Shown here piece by piece: positions 1-6,630 of a DNA stretch of 11,942 bases. Under the pieces are notes generated by a model. That model was not told the origin of the DNA. It ran no database searches and worked only from the letters and a program-made list of their open reading frames with translations. The stretch spans positions 1-11,942 of the forward strand of contig DASUHP010000020.1 of assembly GCA_036273455.1 (NCBI GenBank), given 5' to 3'. How positions within the stretch are numbered: the stretch's first letter is position 1; every line of letters starts with the position of its first letter. Origin of the DNA: CAIYRG01 sp036273455. GTDB taxonomy: Bacteria; Pseudomonadota; Alphaproteobacteria; Micropepsales; Micropepsaceae. Both the position numbers and the translations under genes were made by a program.

Positions 1-63
1 CTGGCGCCGCGCGGACTTGACATGCGCAAGCCCGTCATGGGACGGCTGGTCTTGAGCATTTGA
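1..63 (+). CDS. Possible C-terminal end of an upstream gene (partial, product unknown)
   Basis: Reading frame 1 is open from the left edge to a TGA at 61-63. It gives about 20 residues ending GRLVLSI, with mostly G or C at third codon positions, as in the genes that follow. The other two forward frames close earlier, at TGA codons near 18-20 and 53-55. If real, the gene ends about 46 bases before cupin A and would be the preceding member of the same operon. The fragment is too short to recognise a family, and an open frame of this length could also be chance. Confidence 0.3.
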   Translation: MAPRGLDMRKPVMGRLVLSI

Positions 64-97
64 CCGGCCAAAAATCGGCCAAGCACACGGCATTTTC

Positions 98-103
98 AGG
101 AGG
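98..103 (+). promoter_or_regulatory. Shine-Dalgarno AGGAGG that sets the cupin A start
   Basis: A perfect AGGAGG occupies 98-103. Two in-frame TTG codons follow, at 104-106 and 110-112. The first directly abuts the Shine-Dalgarno sequence with no spacer. The second has a 6-base spacer, which is normal. No ATG or GTG lies at a suitable distance. This favours TTG 110 as the real start. Confidence 0.7.
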
Positions 104-109
104 TTGGCA

Positions 110-706
110 TTGGCCCAAAGCGATTCTGCGGCTGTGAAAGAAGCACCCGGTCCCGGCCATAATAGCGGGACCGAAGAGACTGTCGTCTGGGAGCGCTGGC
201 AGAAGAAGCGCACCTTTGTGCGCGCCCTCGAAGGCACCTATGGCGAACTTGTGCATGAGCTGTTCACACAGCCGCGGGTCTATCGTTCAAAGGACCTGAA
301 GTGGAAAGGTGGCCCGCAGAATTTCGGCAAGAAGGTTATCAATCCGGGCTCAGCCAAGGTCGCGCAATCAATCGAATGTCACATCGACTGCTTCGCTCCC
401 GGCGGCTACGGCCAGCGCCACGGCCACATGAACAGCGCCGTCTTCTATATCCTTAAAGGCAAAGGCCACGATGTGCATGATGGCCGGCGCATCGACTGGG
501 AAGCCGGCGATGCCATGATTGTCGAGAACGCCTGTGTCCATCAGCATCTGAATGACGATCCGAACGAAGAGGCGATCGTCCTCGTCTGCAAGGCCAAGCC
601 GCTGTTTCTCTTCATGCACCTGATCTTCCAGAAGATCGCCGCCTGGCCGCCCAAGGAGCCGGAAACCCAGGCCCAACGCGATTACCTGCCACCGCAAGAC
701 CTGTAA
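110..706 (+). CDS. Cupin A: cupin-fold protein with a three-His metal site
   Basis: This gene encodes about 198 residues from TTG 110 (200 from TTG 104); the Shine-Dalgarno at 98-103 favours 110. The N-terminal 25 residues are low-complexity and carry a GPGHNSG segment, followed by VVWERWQKKRTFVRALEGTY. The cupin core is near residues 95-165. Motif 1 has His104-Gly-His106, but the usual glutamate position is Ala110. Motif 2 carries His144 and Asn148 within CVHQHLND. The site is therefore predicted to be three-His rather than three-His-one-Glu, as known for gentisate 1,2-dioxygenase-type cupins, where the sequence is similarly HxH...A. A hydrophobic segment PLFLFMHLIFQK follows at about 164-175. 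It has no signal peptide and is probably cytoplasmic. It is paralogous to the protein at 8999-9598, with roughly two thirds identity in the core by eye. The enzymatic role (dioxygenase, isomerase or binding protein) is unproven. Confidence 0.85.
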   Translation: MAQSDSAAVKEAPGPGHNSGTEETVVWERWQKKRTFVRALEGTYGELVHELFTQPRVYRSKDLKWKGGPQNFGKKVINPGSAKVAQSIECHIDCFAPGGYGQRHGHMNSAVFYILKGKGHDVHDGRRIDWEAGDAMIVENACVHQHLNDDPNEEAIVLVCKAKPLFLFMHLIFQKIAAWPPKEPETQAQRDYLPPQDL

Positions 707-722
707 GAAAGCCGTACCGAAA

Positions 723-1280
723 ATGTCGAAATCGATTGATCCGCGCGAACGTGCCCGCTCCCACGCCGAGTCCGGTACCGCCGACTTCTACACCCAGGCG
801 CTGAAAGCCTCGGAGCAATTCCGCGATGAATACCCGGGCCGGCTGAACGTCGTGAAAGCCAGTCAGATGCCGCTGGAACGTTCACCACAGGGCTTGATCA
901 AACACATCATCAATGAGCGGATGAACACCAAGGAATGCTGTATCGAAATGTATCAGCAGTTCCTTCCGCCCGGAAAAGCCAGCGGCAAGCACCGGCATCT
1001 TTCGGAAGAAATCTTCTACGTGATCGAAGGCAACGGCTACGACCTGCATTGGGATGTGCGCTTCGACTGCGATCATGAAATGGAATTCACCTGGGAAGAA
1101 GAGCCGAAGCGCTTCGAATGGCAGCAGGGTGATTTCGTCTATATTCCGCCGTACTGCATGCATAAGCACTTCAACGCCGACCCGAACAACGAGGCGCGCA
1201 TCGTCGTCATCAACAGCCGCATCGTGAAAGCGATGGGCTTTGATTGGGTCGAACAGATTGAAGACGCCGAAGGCTACTAA
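723..1280 (+). CDS. Cupin B: cupin-fold protein with canonical metal ligands
   Basis: This gene encodes 185 residues and starts at ATG 723, 16 bases after cupin A stops. The upstream Shine-Dalgarno is weak, which suggests translational coupling to cupin A. The cupin core spans residues 75-165. Motif 1 has His90-Arg-His92 with Glu96 in the classical glutamate position. Motif 2 contains GDFVYIPPYCMHKHFN with His147 and Asn151. Between the motifs is an acidic, aromatic-rich insert at about residues 112-133 (CDHEMEFTWEEEPKRFEW). Unlike cupins A and C it keeps the full three-His-one-Glu set known in metal-dependent cupins such as acireductone dioxygenase, quercetinase and germin. It has no signal peptide. 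Neighbouring A and B genes may encode subunits of one complex or successive steps. The substrate is unknown. Confidence 0.85.
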   Translation: MSKSIDPRERARSHAESGTADFYTQALKASEQFRDEYPGRLNVVKASQMPLERSPQGLIKHIINERMNTKECCIEMYQQFLPPGKASGKHRHLSEEIFYVIEGNGYDLHWDVRFDCDHEMEFTWEEEPKRFEWQQGDFVYIPPYCMHKHFNADPNNEARIVVINSRIVKAMGFDWVEQIEDAEGY

Positions 1281-1310
1281 GCTCGCGCGCGACCCGAGGA
1301 GGAACGGGAA

Positions 1311-2303
1311 ATGCTGAAGCGAATCGTGACGGCCGCGCTGAGCGCCGCAGTGTTTCTCTATGCGCCGGCGAATGCTGCGGATTCGGGCTATTTCCGCGGC
1401 AAGACCGTCACCTATATCGTTTCAACCGGTCCGGGCGGCGGCTATGACACCTATGGCCGGCTCGTTGCCAAATATATGCAGAAGCATCTCGCCGGATCCC
1501 GCTTTGTCGTGCGCAACGTTCCGGGTGCGGGCCATATCGTCGGCGCGAACACGATCTATGCATCGCGGCCCGACGGGTTGACGATCGGCATGTTCAATAC
1601 CGGCCTGATCTACGATCAATTGCTCAAACGCGACGGAGTTTTGTTCGACCTCAACAAGTTCAGCTGGATCGGCAAAGCCGCAAACGACACCCGCACATTG
1701 ATGCTCTCGAAGACCGCGTTCAAAAGCATCGATGATTTCCTGAAGGCCAAAGGACCGATCAAATTCGCCGCTGCCGGTGTCGGCTCCGCTGCCTATAACG
1801 ACACGCGAATTCTTGCCGATGCCTTGCATTTGAACGTGCAGATCGTGCCGGGCTTTACCGGTAACGAAGGCGAAATGAGCATGCTGCGCCGTGAAGTCGT
1901 GGCAGAGGTCGGTACTGCGGAATCGATGGAGGATTTCGTCAAGCAGGGTCACGGCTTCTTTGCCCTGGCCATTTCTGGCGACCCGTCGGCCCTGCCGGGT
2001 ATTCCGCGGGCATCGCAATATGTCAAGGATGAGCGAGGCAAACGTTTGCTGGCGCTGATCAATGCATTGTCGGAAATCGGGCGCCTGACCGCAGGCCCTC
2101 CGGGCATTCCCGCCAATGTGCTGAATGAAGAACGCCAGGCCTATGACGCGGCCATGAAAGATCCGGATTTTCTGGCCGAGGCAAAAAAGCTCGATCTCGA
2201 TATTCATCCGATGTCCGGAGCGCAGGTTGCGGCCGCCATCAAAGCCGCACTGAATCAGCCGCCGGAGACCGTAAGGGAACTGAAGGCGGCCGCGAGCGGC
2301 TAA
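1311..2303 (+). CDS. TTT family periplasmic substrate-binding protein (TctC/Bug-like)
   Basis: The 330-residue product matches the usual 320-330 of the Bug/TctC family. ATG 1311 has a clear AGGAGG at 1297-1302 with an 8-base spacer. The signal peptide is residues 1-22 (positively charged MLKR, hydrophobic core, ANA before the cleavage site). The mature protein starts with the family pattern: a KTVTYIV strand, the ligand-loop TGPGGGYDTYGR at about 39-50 with Asp46, and NVPGAGHIVGAN followed by a PDG turn. In this family these loops hold a carboxylate through backbone and water contacts. It delivers ligand to the permease pair encoded immediately downstream. Bug proteins bind varied carboxylates (citrate, terephthalate, aspartate, nicotinate and others), so the substrate cannot be read off; the neighbouring catabolic genes suggest an organic acid. 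Confidence 0.92.
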   Translation: MLKRIVTAALSAAVFLYAPANAADSGYFRGKTVTYIVSTGPGGGYDTYGRLVAKYMQKHLAGSRFVVRNVPGAGHIVGANTIYASRPDGLTIGMFNTGLIYDQLLKRDGVLFDLNKFSWIGKAANDTRTLMLSKTAFKSIDDFLKAKGPIKFAAAGVGSAAYNDTRILADALHLNVQIVPGFTGNEGEMSMLRREVVAEVGTAESMEDFVKQGHGFFALAISGDPSALPGIPRASQYVKDERGKRLLALINALSEIGRLTAGPPGIPANVLNEERQAYDAAMKDPDFLAEAKKLDLDIHPMSGAQVAAAIKAALNQPPETVRELKAAASG

Positions 2304-2336
2304 ACTCTTTGGCCTGATTTTCGCGAGGACGTTGGC

Positions 2337-3887
2337 ATGCATCTCGATGTGGCCTTTTCCACGCTGTTCCATCTTCTGACCACGCCGCATCTGGTCATGC
2401 TGATGGCCGTCGCGGTGCCGATGGGAATTTTCTTCGGATCGACACCCGGATTGGGTGGAAAGCTCGGCCTCGTGCTGCTGATTCCCTTCGTGTACAACAT
2501 GGATCAGCTCACCGGCGCGGTGTTTCTCTGCGCCATGCATGCGGTCGTGCATACCGGTGGTTCGATTCCCAGCATCCTGATCGGCGTGCCCGGTGATGGC
2601 CCCGCTGCCGCCACCGCGCTGGACGGTTACGCCATGACCAAGAAGGGTCAGGCGGGACGGGCGCTCGGCGCCAGCTTCGGCGCCTCGACCATCGGGGGTT
2701 TGCTTGGTGCGGTCTTTCTCGGTCTGTCGCTGCCCATTCTGGAGCCGGTGATACTTTCCTTCAGTCCCGCCGAATTCTTCCTGCTGGCAATTCTCGGCAT
2801 CACCTTCATTGCCACGCTTTCGGGCAAGAGCTTCCTCAAAGGCATGATTGTCGGGCTGTTCGGACTGATGTGCGCCTTTATCGGCCTTGATCCCTCGACC
2901 GGCAGTCCGCGATTCGCCTTTGGCCAGTTGTGGCTGTGGGATGGCTTGTCGGTGATTGTCGCGGTGCTGGCGATGTTTGCCGTGCCGGAAATGATCTCAT
3001 TGGGTGTCAAGGGGCGGGCCTTCGACATTTCTCCAGAGGCGGCAGCGGCATTGCAGAAATCAGGCACCGATCTTCCGGCTGCAACCGGCAGCCAGAAAGT
3101 CAGCTATGCCGAGATCTGGCGCGGCATCTGGGATGTTCTGCAGCACAAATGGCTGGTCTTGCGCTGTTCGCTGCTGGTCGCCGGCATTGGCATCATTCCG
3201 GGGCTGGGCGGCGATGCGGCTTCATGGATGGCCTATGGCCACACTGTGCAATCATCAAAACATCCTGAGCGTTTCGGCAAAGGCGAAGTGGCCGGCGTAA
3301 TCGGCGCAGAGACCGGCAGTTGCGCCAAAGAGGCCGGCTCGCTGCTGCCGACTTTGTTTTTCGGCGTTCCGGGCTCATCCGGCATGGCCATCATGCTCGG
3401 CGCATTCCTGATGCTCGGCATTCAGCCCGGGCCGACCATGCTGACCGACCACATCGACATCGTCTGGTCCCTGATCTGGGCTCTGGTGATCTCGAATGTC
3501 ATTTGCGCGATCATGCTGGTCGCTGCGGCGCCATGGATCGGAAAGCTAGGTTCGGCGAAAGCCAGTTTTCTCATTCCTTATGTTCTCGTGTTCGCGCTGC
3601 TCGGCTGTTACCTGTTCCAGGGCAACTGGCAGAACCTGATTCTGGTTCTGGTGATGGGCAGTCTCGGCTATCTGTTCAAGCGCCATGACTGGCCGCGGGC
3701 GCCGTTCATCATTGGCGTTATTCTCGGAAAAATCGCCGAGGACTCATTGTTGAAGGCCATCGGTATCTGGGGCCCGAGTTTCTTCTGGCGGCCGATTTCG
3801 CTGGTCCTCATCGGGCTGATCGTGGCCAGCATAGGATTCTACATCTGGCGGATGCGTAAACCTGCGGCGGTGCCAAGCCATGCTTGA
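2337..3887 (+). CDS. TTT family large permease subunit (TctA-like)
   Basis: The 516-residue, very hydrophobic protein is of typical length for the large subunit (about 500 residues, 10-12 helices). ATG 2337 has GAGG at 2325-2328. The diagnostic loops are visible in both inverted halves. The first half has FFGSTPGLGGKLGL at about 33-45, GGSIPSILIGVPGDGPAAAT at 74-93, then DGYAM and the GQAGRALGA stretch. The second half has GIGIIPGLGGDAASW from about residue 283, then GVIGAETGSCAKEAGSLLPT and FGVPGSSGMAI. These PGxGG and VPG signatures are the hallmark of the family. It sits in the inner membrane and works with the binding protein upstream and the small subunit whose gene overlaps its 3' end. 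Confidence 0.94.
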   Translation: MHLDVAFSTLFHLLTTPHLVMLMAVAVPMGIFFGSTPGLGGKLGLVLLIPFVYNMDQLTGAVFLCAMHAVVHTGGSIPSILIGVPGDGPAAATALDGYAMTKKGQAGRALGASFGASTIGGLLGAVFLGLSLPILEPVILSFSPAEFFLLAILGITFIATLSGKSFLKGMIVGLFGLMCAFIGLDPSTGSPRFAFGQLWLWDGLSVIVAVLAMFAVPEMISLGVKGRAFDISPEAAAALQKSGTDLPAATGSQKVSYAEIWRGIWDVLQHKWLVLRCSLLVAGIGIIPGLGGDAASWMAYGHTVQSSKHPERFGKGEVAGVIGAETGSCAKEAGSLLPTLFFGVPGSSGMAIMLGAFLMLGIQPGPTMLTDHIDIVWSLIWALVISNVICAIMLVAAAPWIGKLGSAKASFLIPYVLVFALLGCYLFQGNWQNLILVLVMGSLGYLFKRHDWPRAPFIIGVILGKIAEDSLLKAIGIWGPSFFWRPISLVLIGLIVASIGFYIWRMRKPAAVPSHA

Positions 3888-4317
3888 GGGACGAATTCTG
3901 GTCAGCGCCATCATGGTGGTGATTTTTGGCGGCGCGGTGCTGTTGTCTTTTAGTTACGCGCCGGACGCGCGATTTCTGCCGCTGATTGTCGGGATTCCCG
4001 GTCTGATTCTCTCTGCGGCGCAACTGGTCACGGAGTTGCGGGCGCGCCCCGGCATCAAAATCCTGCCGCAAGAGCACCGGCGCGAAGTCAAGATGTTTGC
4101 GTGGTTCATCACTTTCGTGACCGGTCTCGTCCTGTTTGGATTTCTCTATGCCGGCCCGGCGCTGGTCGCGGCCTATCTGATCTTTGCCGGACGCGAGCGC
4201 TGGTACATGGCGCTCGGCGCGGCAGTTCTGACCTGGGCGATCCTGTTTGGAATCTTTGAACGCTTCCTGGGATTACCCCTGTTCGACGGTCTCATTTCGC
4301 AGTGGATATTTGGCTGA
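3880..4317 (+). CDS. TTT family small permease subunit (TctB-like)
   Basis: The 145-residue protein starts at ATG 3880, inside the end of the large permease gene. The two genes share 8 bases (ATGCTTGA), so the subunits are probably made by coupled translation. It has about four hydrophobic segments: residues 6-25 (ILVSAIMVVIFGGAVLLSF), 32-48, a central one around 70-90 (WFITFVTGLVLFGFLYAG), and a last one near 108-130. The motif DARFLPLIVGIPGLILSA in the first third is typical of TctB proteins (P-x-ARxxP...). It completes a full TctC-TctA-TctB set in the order C-A-B. The low sequence conservation of this family means the call rests on position, size and topology as much as on motif. Confidence 0.88.
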   Translation: MLEGRILVSAIMVVIFGGAVLLSFSYAPDARFLPLIVGIPGLILSAAQLVTELRARPGIKILPQEHRREVKMFAWFITFVTGLVLFGFLYAGPALVAAYLIFAGRERWYMALGAAVLTWAILFGIFERFLGLPLFDGLISQWIFG

Positions 4318-4339
4318 CAAGCCACTGAATTTCGCAATT

Positions 4340-4344
4340 GGAGG
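4340..4344 (+). promoter_or_regulatory. Shine-Dalgarno GGAGG that sets the His-rich protein start
   Basis: GGAGG at 4340-4344 lies 8 bases before ATG 4353. An in-frame TTG at 4338 overlaps the Shine-Dalgarno itself and so cannot be served by it. The shorter ATG start is therefore preferred. Confidence 0.75.
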
Positions 4345-4352
4345 TATCGAGG

Positions 4353-4754
4353 ATGTGTGGAGAACTGGAAGAGGAAGCCGGACCTGATGAACAGGTCTAT
4401 GACCGCTATGTTGCGCATGTAAATGCGTTCCTTGCGGGACTGAAGGGGCGCAAGGCGGATGATCCGGTCTACGCTCATCTCGACCGGCTGTTCCGCGAGC
4501 TTCTGTCGGCCACCATCGATCCGCACCGGGCGCCCGGGGAAATGACCGGATCGCAACGCGTTGCGATGGAGCCGCTGGTGTTTGCGCGGCTCGCCGGATT
4601 CATTGCCGCGCATTCACCGCTGTCGGAGGATCCGTTGCGCCGCCTCATCGAGGCGCTGATGCTCGGCTACTCCGAAGGCGAAATCGCCGCCCCGCAGGAC
4701 CATGATCACGGCCACGATCACTTCCACGATCACGGCCATCACCATCATCACTGA
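4353..4754 (+). CDS. Small helical protein with histidine-rich C-terminal tail (family not recognised)
   Basis: From ATG 4353 the product has 133 residues, beginning MCGELEEEAGPDEQVYDRYV. Residues 1-110 look mostly helical and amphipathic, rich in Glu, Arg, Leu and Ala, with no signal peptide or membrane segment. The last 18 residues (DHDHGHDHFHDHGHHHHH) contain 11 His and 4 Asp. Such tails are known in nickel or zinc handling proteins (HypB, SlyD, CooJ, ZIP/CDF loops) and bind several divalent metal ions. The gene lies between the importer genes and the ThDP enzyme, in an operon with three metal-site cupins. A metal store or metallochaperone role is a reasonable inference but unproven. I do not recognise the helical domain. 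Confidence 0.8.
   Translation: MCGELEEEAGPDEQVYDRYVAHVNAFLAGLKGRKADDPVYAHLDRLFRELLSATIDPHRAPGEMTGSQRVAMEPLVFARLAGFIAAHSPLSEDPLRRLIEALMLGYSEGEIAAPQDHDHGHDHFHDHGHHHHH
4704..4738 (+). repeat. Short direct repeat inside the His-tail coding sequence
   Basis: The 11-mer GATCACGGCCA occurs at 4704-4714 and again at 4728-4738, a period of 24 bases (8 codons). The related CCACGATCAC lies between the copies. The His tail probably grew by small in-frame duplications and could vary in length among relatives. Confidence 0.7.
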
Positions 4755-4769
4755 TCGCGGGCAGGTCTG

Positions 4770-6536
4770 ATGACCGATACCAAGCCGGGGACGCCACCCG
4801 GGTTCGGGTGGCAATCGGACGTGATTGCCGATCTGGTGAAATCATTCGGTTTTCCGTACATCACGCTCAATCCCGGCGCGTCCTATCGCGGCCTGCACGA
4901 CTCCCTGGTCAACCACAACAACAATGAACCGCCGATGCTGGTGTGCCAGCACGAGAAGGTCGCGGTGCAGATTGCCCATGGTTATGCCAAGGCGTGCGGC
5001 CAGCCGCTCTGCGTCATTGTCCACAATGTCGTTGGACTGTTGCACGCCACCATGGGGATTTATTATGCGTATACGGACCGTACGCCTGTCTTCGTGATCG
5101 GCGCCACCGGACCGATGGATGAGGGCAAGCGCCGTCCGCGCGTGGACTGGGACCACACGGCCAATGTCCAGGGCAATGCGATCCGCGACTATGTCAAATG
5201 GGATTACCAGCCGGGGGGCGTGGCGGGCATTCCGGACAGTTTCGCGCGCGCCTGGTCGATCATGATGACGGAGCCGCAAGGCCCGATCTACATGTGTTAC
5301 GATGCCGGGATTCAGGAGGCGCCGCTCACTGAAAAAATTCATTTGCCGGATGCAGCATCCGCAAAGCGGCCGAGCAAAATCGCGCCGGATATGAGGGCTC
5401 TTTCTGAGATCGCCGACCGGCTGATCGCCGCCGAATGGCCGGTGCTGCTGCCGCAATATGTCGGGCGCGTGGCGAGCGGGCTTGGCGACATGGTCGCGCT
5501 GGCTGAAACGACCGGCGCCGCGGTTTCGGACGTTCAATCGCGCCTGAATTTTCCGACCGAACATCCGCTCGACTGCCGGATGAACAAGGACGTTTTCAAG
5601 CAGGCCGATGCCATCCTTGCGCTCGACTGCCGCGATTGGGAACGTCCGACCCATTACAACGACCGCATCAACCGCACCCTGCGCGCCCATTATCCCGAGC
5701 ATTGCCAATGGATGGATATTGGCTTTGCCGATATCGAGATTTCCAAATGGGCGATGGGCTATCAGAAGTTTCCCGAATGCGCGGTGCGCGTGCTCGCGGA
5801 CACGGAATTGGCCATTCCTGCGCTGACGGATCTCTGCCGCAAACGTGTCGCTGACAATCCGCGTGCGGCCGTTCGCATTCGCGAACGCACACAGGAAATC
5901 CACAAAATCCACGCCGGCGATCGCTCCCGCTGGCGCGCCGAGGCGCGCGAGGCGTGGGATATTTCACCGATTTCATTGCCGCGGCTGGCGATAGAGGTCT
6001 GGGACCAGATCAAATCTGAGGACTGGGTGCTCACCACCCAGGCTTTCGAGGACTGGGCGCTGAAGCTTTGGGATTTTGACCGCTATTACCGCTGGCCGGG
6101 AAAAGCGCTGGGAACCGGAACGCAAATCGGCATGGCGATTGGCGTGGCGCTCGCGCATCGCGGCAAGGGCCGCCTCGTGGTCGATTGTCAGACCGATGGT
6201 GACCTGATGTTCGACGCCGGCGCATTGTGGTTTGCCGCCAAGCACAAGGTCCCGCTGCTCTGCGTCATGCACAACAATCGCGCCTACTATAATGATTGGG
6301 AGCACCAGATCACCGTGGCAAGACAGCGGTCGACCCCCGAAGCACGCGCCTATATCGGTATGGATATTTCGGACCCAGCGCCGGATTTTGCCGGTCTCGC
6401 CCGCAGCATGGGTTGGTATGCCGAGGGGCCGATCGAAAATCCGGGCGATATCGCACCCGCCCTGAAGCGCGCCATTGAACAGGTGAAATCCGGAAAACCG
6501 GCGCTGCTCGACACCATCACCCAGCACACCGGATAG
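4770..6536 (+). CDS. Thiamine-diphosphate-dependent enzyme (acetolactate synthase / benzoylformate decarboxylase superfamily)
   Basis: The 588-residue protein is close to the usual 550-600 of the family. ATG 4770 follows the His-rich gene by 15 bases with a modest AGG-type ribosome site. The N-terminal pyrimidine-binding domain (about 15-180) contains CQHEKVAVQIAHGYAKA, with His61-Glu62. Glu62 is the residue that activates the ThDP aminopyrimidine in this superfamily. A central domain spans about 200-340. The C-terminal PP domain (about 400-575) has the diphosphate/Mg motif QTDGDLMF at 474-481 and the paired HNN at 501-503, so Asp476 and Asn503 are the expected metal ligands, 27 residues apart. 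The motif starts TDG rather than GDG. Expected chemistry is decarboxylation or carboligation of a 2-oxoacid, or cleavage of an acyl-CoA-like substrate. The adjacent dehydrogenase suggests an aldehyde or hydroxyacid product. Substrate specificity is unknown; a true IlvB role is unlikely because no small regulatory subunit is present. Confidence 0.9.
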   Translation: MTDTKPGTPPGFGWQSDVIADLVKSFGFPYITLNPGASYRGLHDSLVNHNNNEPPMLVCQHEKVAVQIAHGYAKACGQPLCVIVHNVVGLLHATMGIYYAYTDRTPVFVIGATGPMDEGKRRPRVDWDHTANVQGNAIRDYVKWDYQPGGVAGIPDSFARAWSIMMTEPQGPIYMCYDAGIQEAPLTEKIHLPDAASAKRPSKIAPDMRALSEIADRLIAAEWPVLLPQYVGRVASGLGDMVALAETTGAAVSDVQSRLNFPTEHPLDCRMNKDVFKQADAILALDCRDWERPTHYNDRINRTLRAHYPEHCQWMDIGFADIEISKWAMGYQKFPECAVRVLADTELAIPALTDLCRKRVADNPRAAVRIRERTQEIHKIHAGDRSRWRAEAREAWDISPISLPRLAIEVWDQIKSEDWVLTTQAFEDWALKLWDFDRYYRWPGKALGTGTQIGMAIGVALAHRGKGRLVVDCQTDGDLMFDAGALWFAAKHKVPLLCVMHNNRAYYNDWEHQITVARQRSTPEARAYIGMDISDPAPDFAGLARSMGWYAEGPIENPGDIAPALKRAIEQVKSGKPALLDTITQHTG

Positions 6537-6551
6537 TACTTCGCGGCTTGT

Positions 6552-6567
6552 ACTTGCGTGAGCAAGT
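6552..6567 (+). repeat. Hairpin with a GNRA-type tetraloop
   Basis: ACTTGC (6552-6557) and GCAAGT (6562-6567) are perfect inverse complements around the loop GTGA. GTGA fits the GNRA tetraloop consensus, which gives unusually stable RNA hairpins. The flanking T/G pair could extend the stem by a wobble. Confidence 0.65.
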
Positions 6568-6574
6568 GCGGCGC

Positions 6575-6590
6575 GGCGCCGCTGGGCGCC
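6575..6590 (+). repeat. All-GC hairpin
   Basis: GGCGCC at 6575-6580 and again at 6585-6590 pair with each other around the loop GCTG, because GGCGCC is its own inverse complement. The hairpin starts 8 bases after the preceding one ends. No poly-T tract follows. Confidence 0.6.
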
Positions 6591-6630
6591 GGGAGCGTTC
6601 CGGCCAATTATATGACGAAGGAATGAGCAG

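Larger units (their letters stand above)
6537..6630 (+). other. 94-base intergenic spacer with two consecutive hairpins
   Basis: This is the longest gap inside the operon. It contains two tight stem-loops, at 6552-6567 and 6575-6590, and then a purine-rich GAAGGA ribosome-binding region just before ATG 6631. There is no T-run after either hairpin, so a standard rho-independent terminator is not supported. The hairpins may stabilise or process the mRNA between the ThDP enzyme and dehydrogenase genes. Confidence 0.5.

Noticed and set aside
17..45. TTGACA at 17-22 as a -35 promoter box
   Set aside because: No acceptable -10 hexamer is found 15-19 bases downstream, and the stretch also reads as coding for an upstream gene end.
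1422..2552. Long minus-strand open frame (376 codons) opposite the binding-protein gene
   Set aside because: It mirrors the codon pattern of the plus-strand TctC-like gene, is rich in His, Arg and Gln, and shows no domain. It is typical of an antisense shadow in GC-rich DNA.
4701..4754. His-rich tail as a cloning affinity tag or vector contamination
   Set aside because: The tail is interspersed with Asp, Gly and Phe, uses mixed His codons, and continues directly into native operon sequence.
4842..5912. Minus-strand open frame (356 codons) opposite the ThDP enzyme
   Set aside because: It lies wholly inside a well-supported gene and has no domain features, so it is a shadow frame.
6575..6600. 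Rho-independent terminator after the ThDP enzyme gene
   Set aside because: The GC-rich stem is present but no run of T follows, and the next gene is close and co-oriented.
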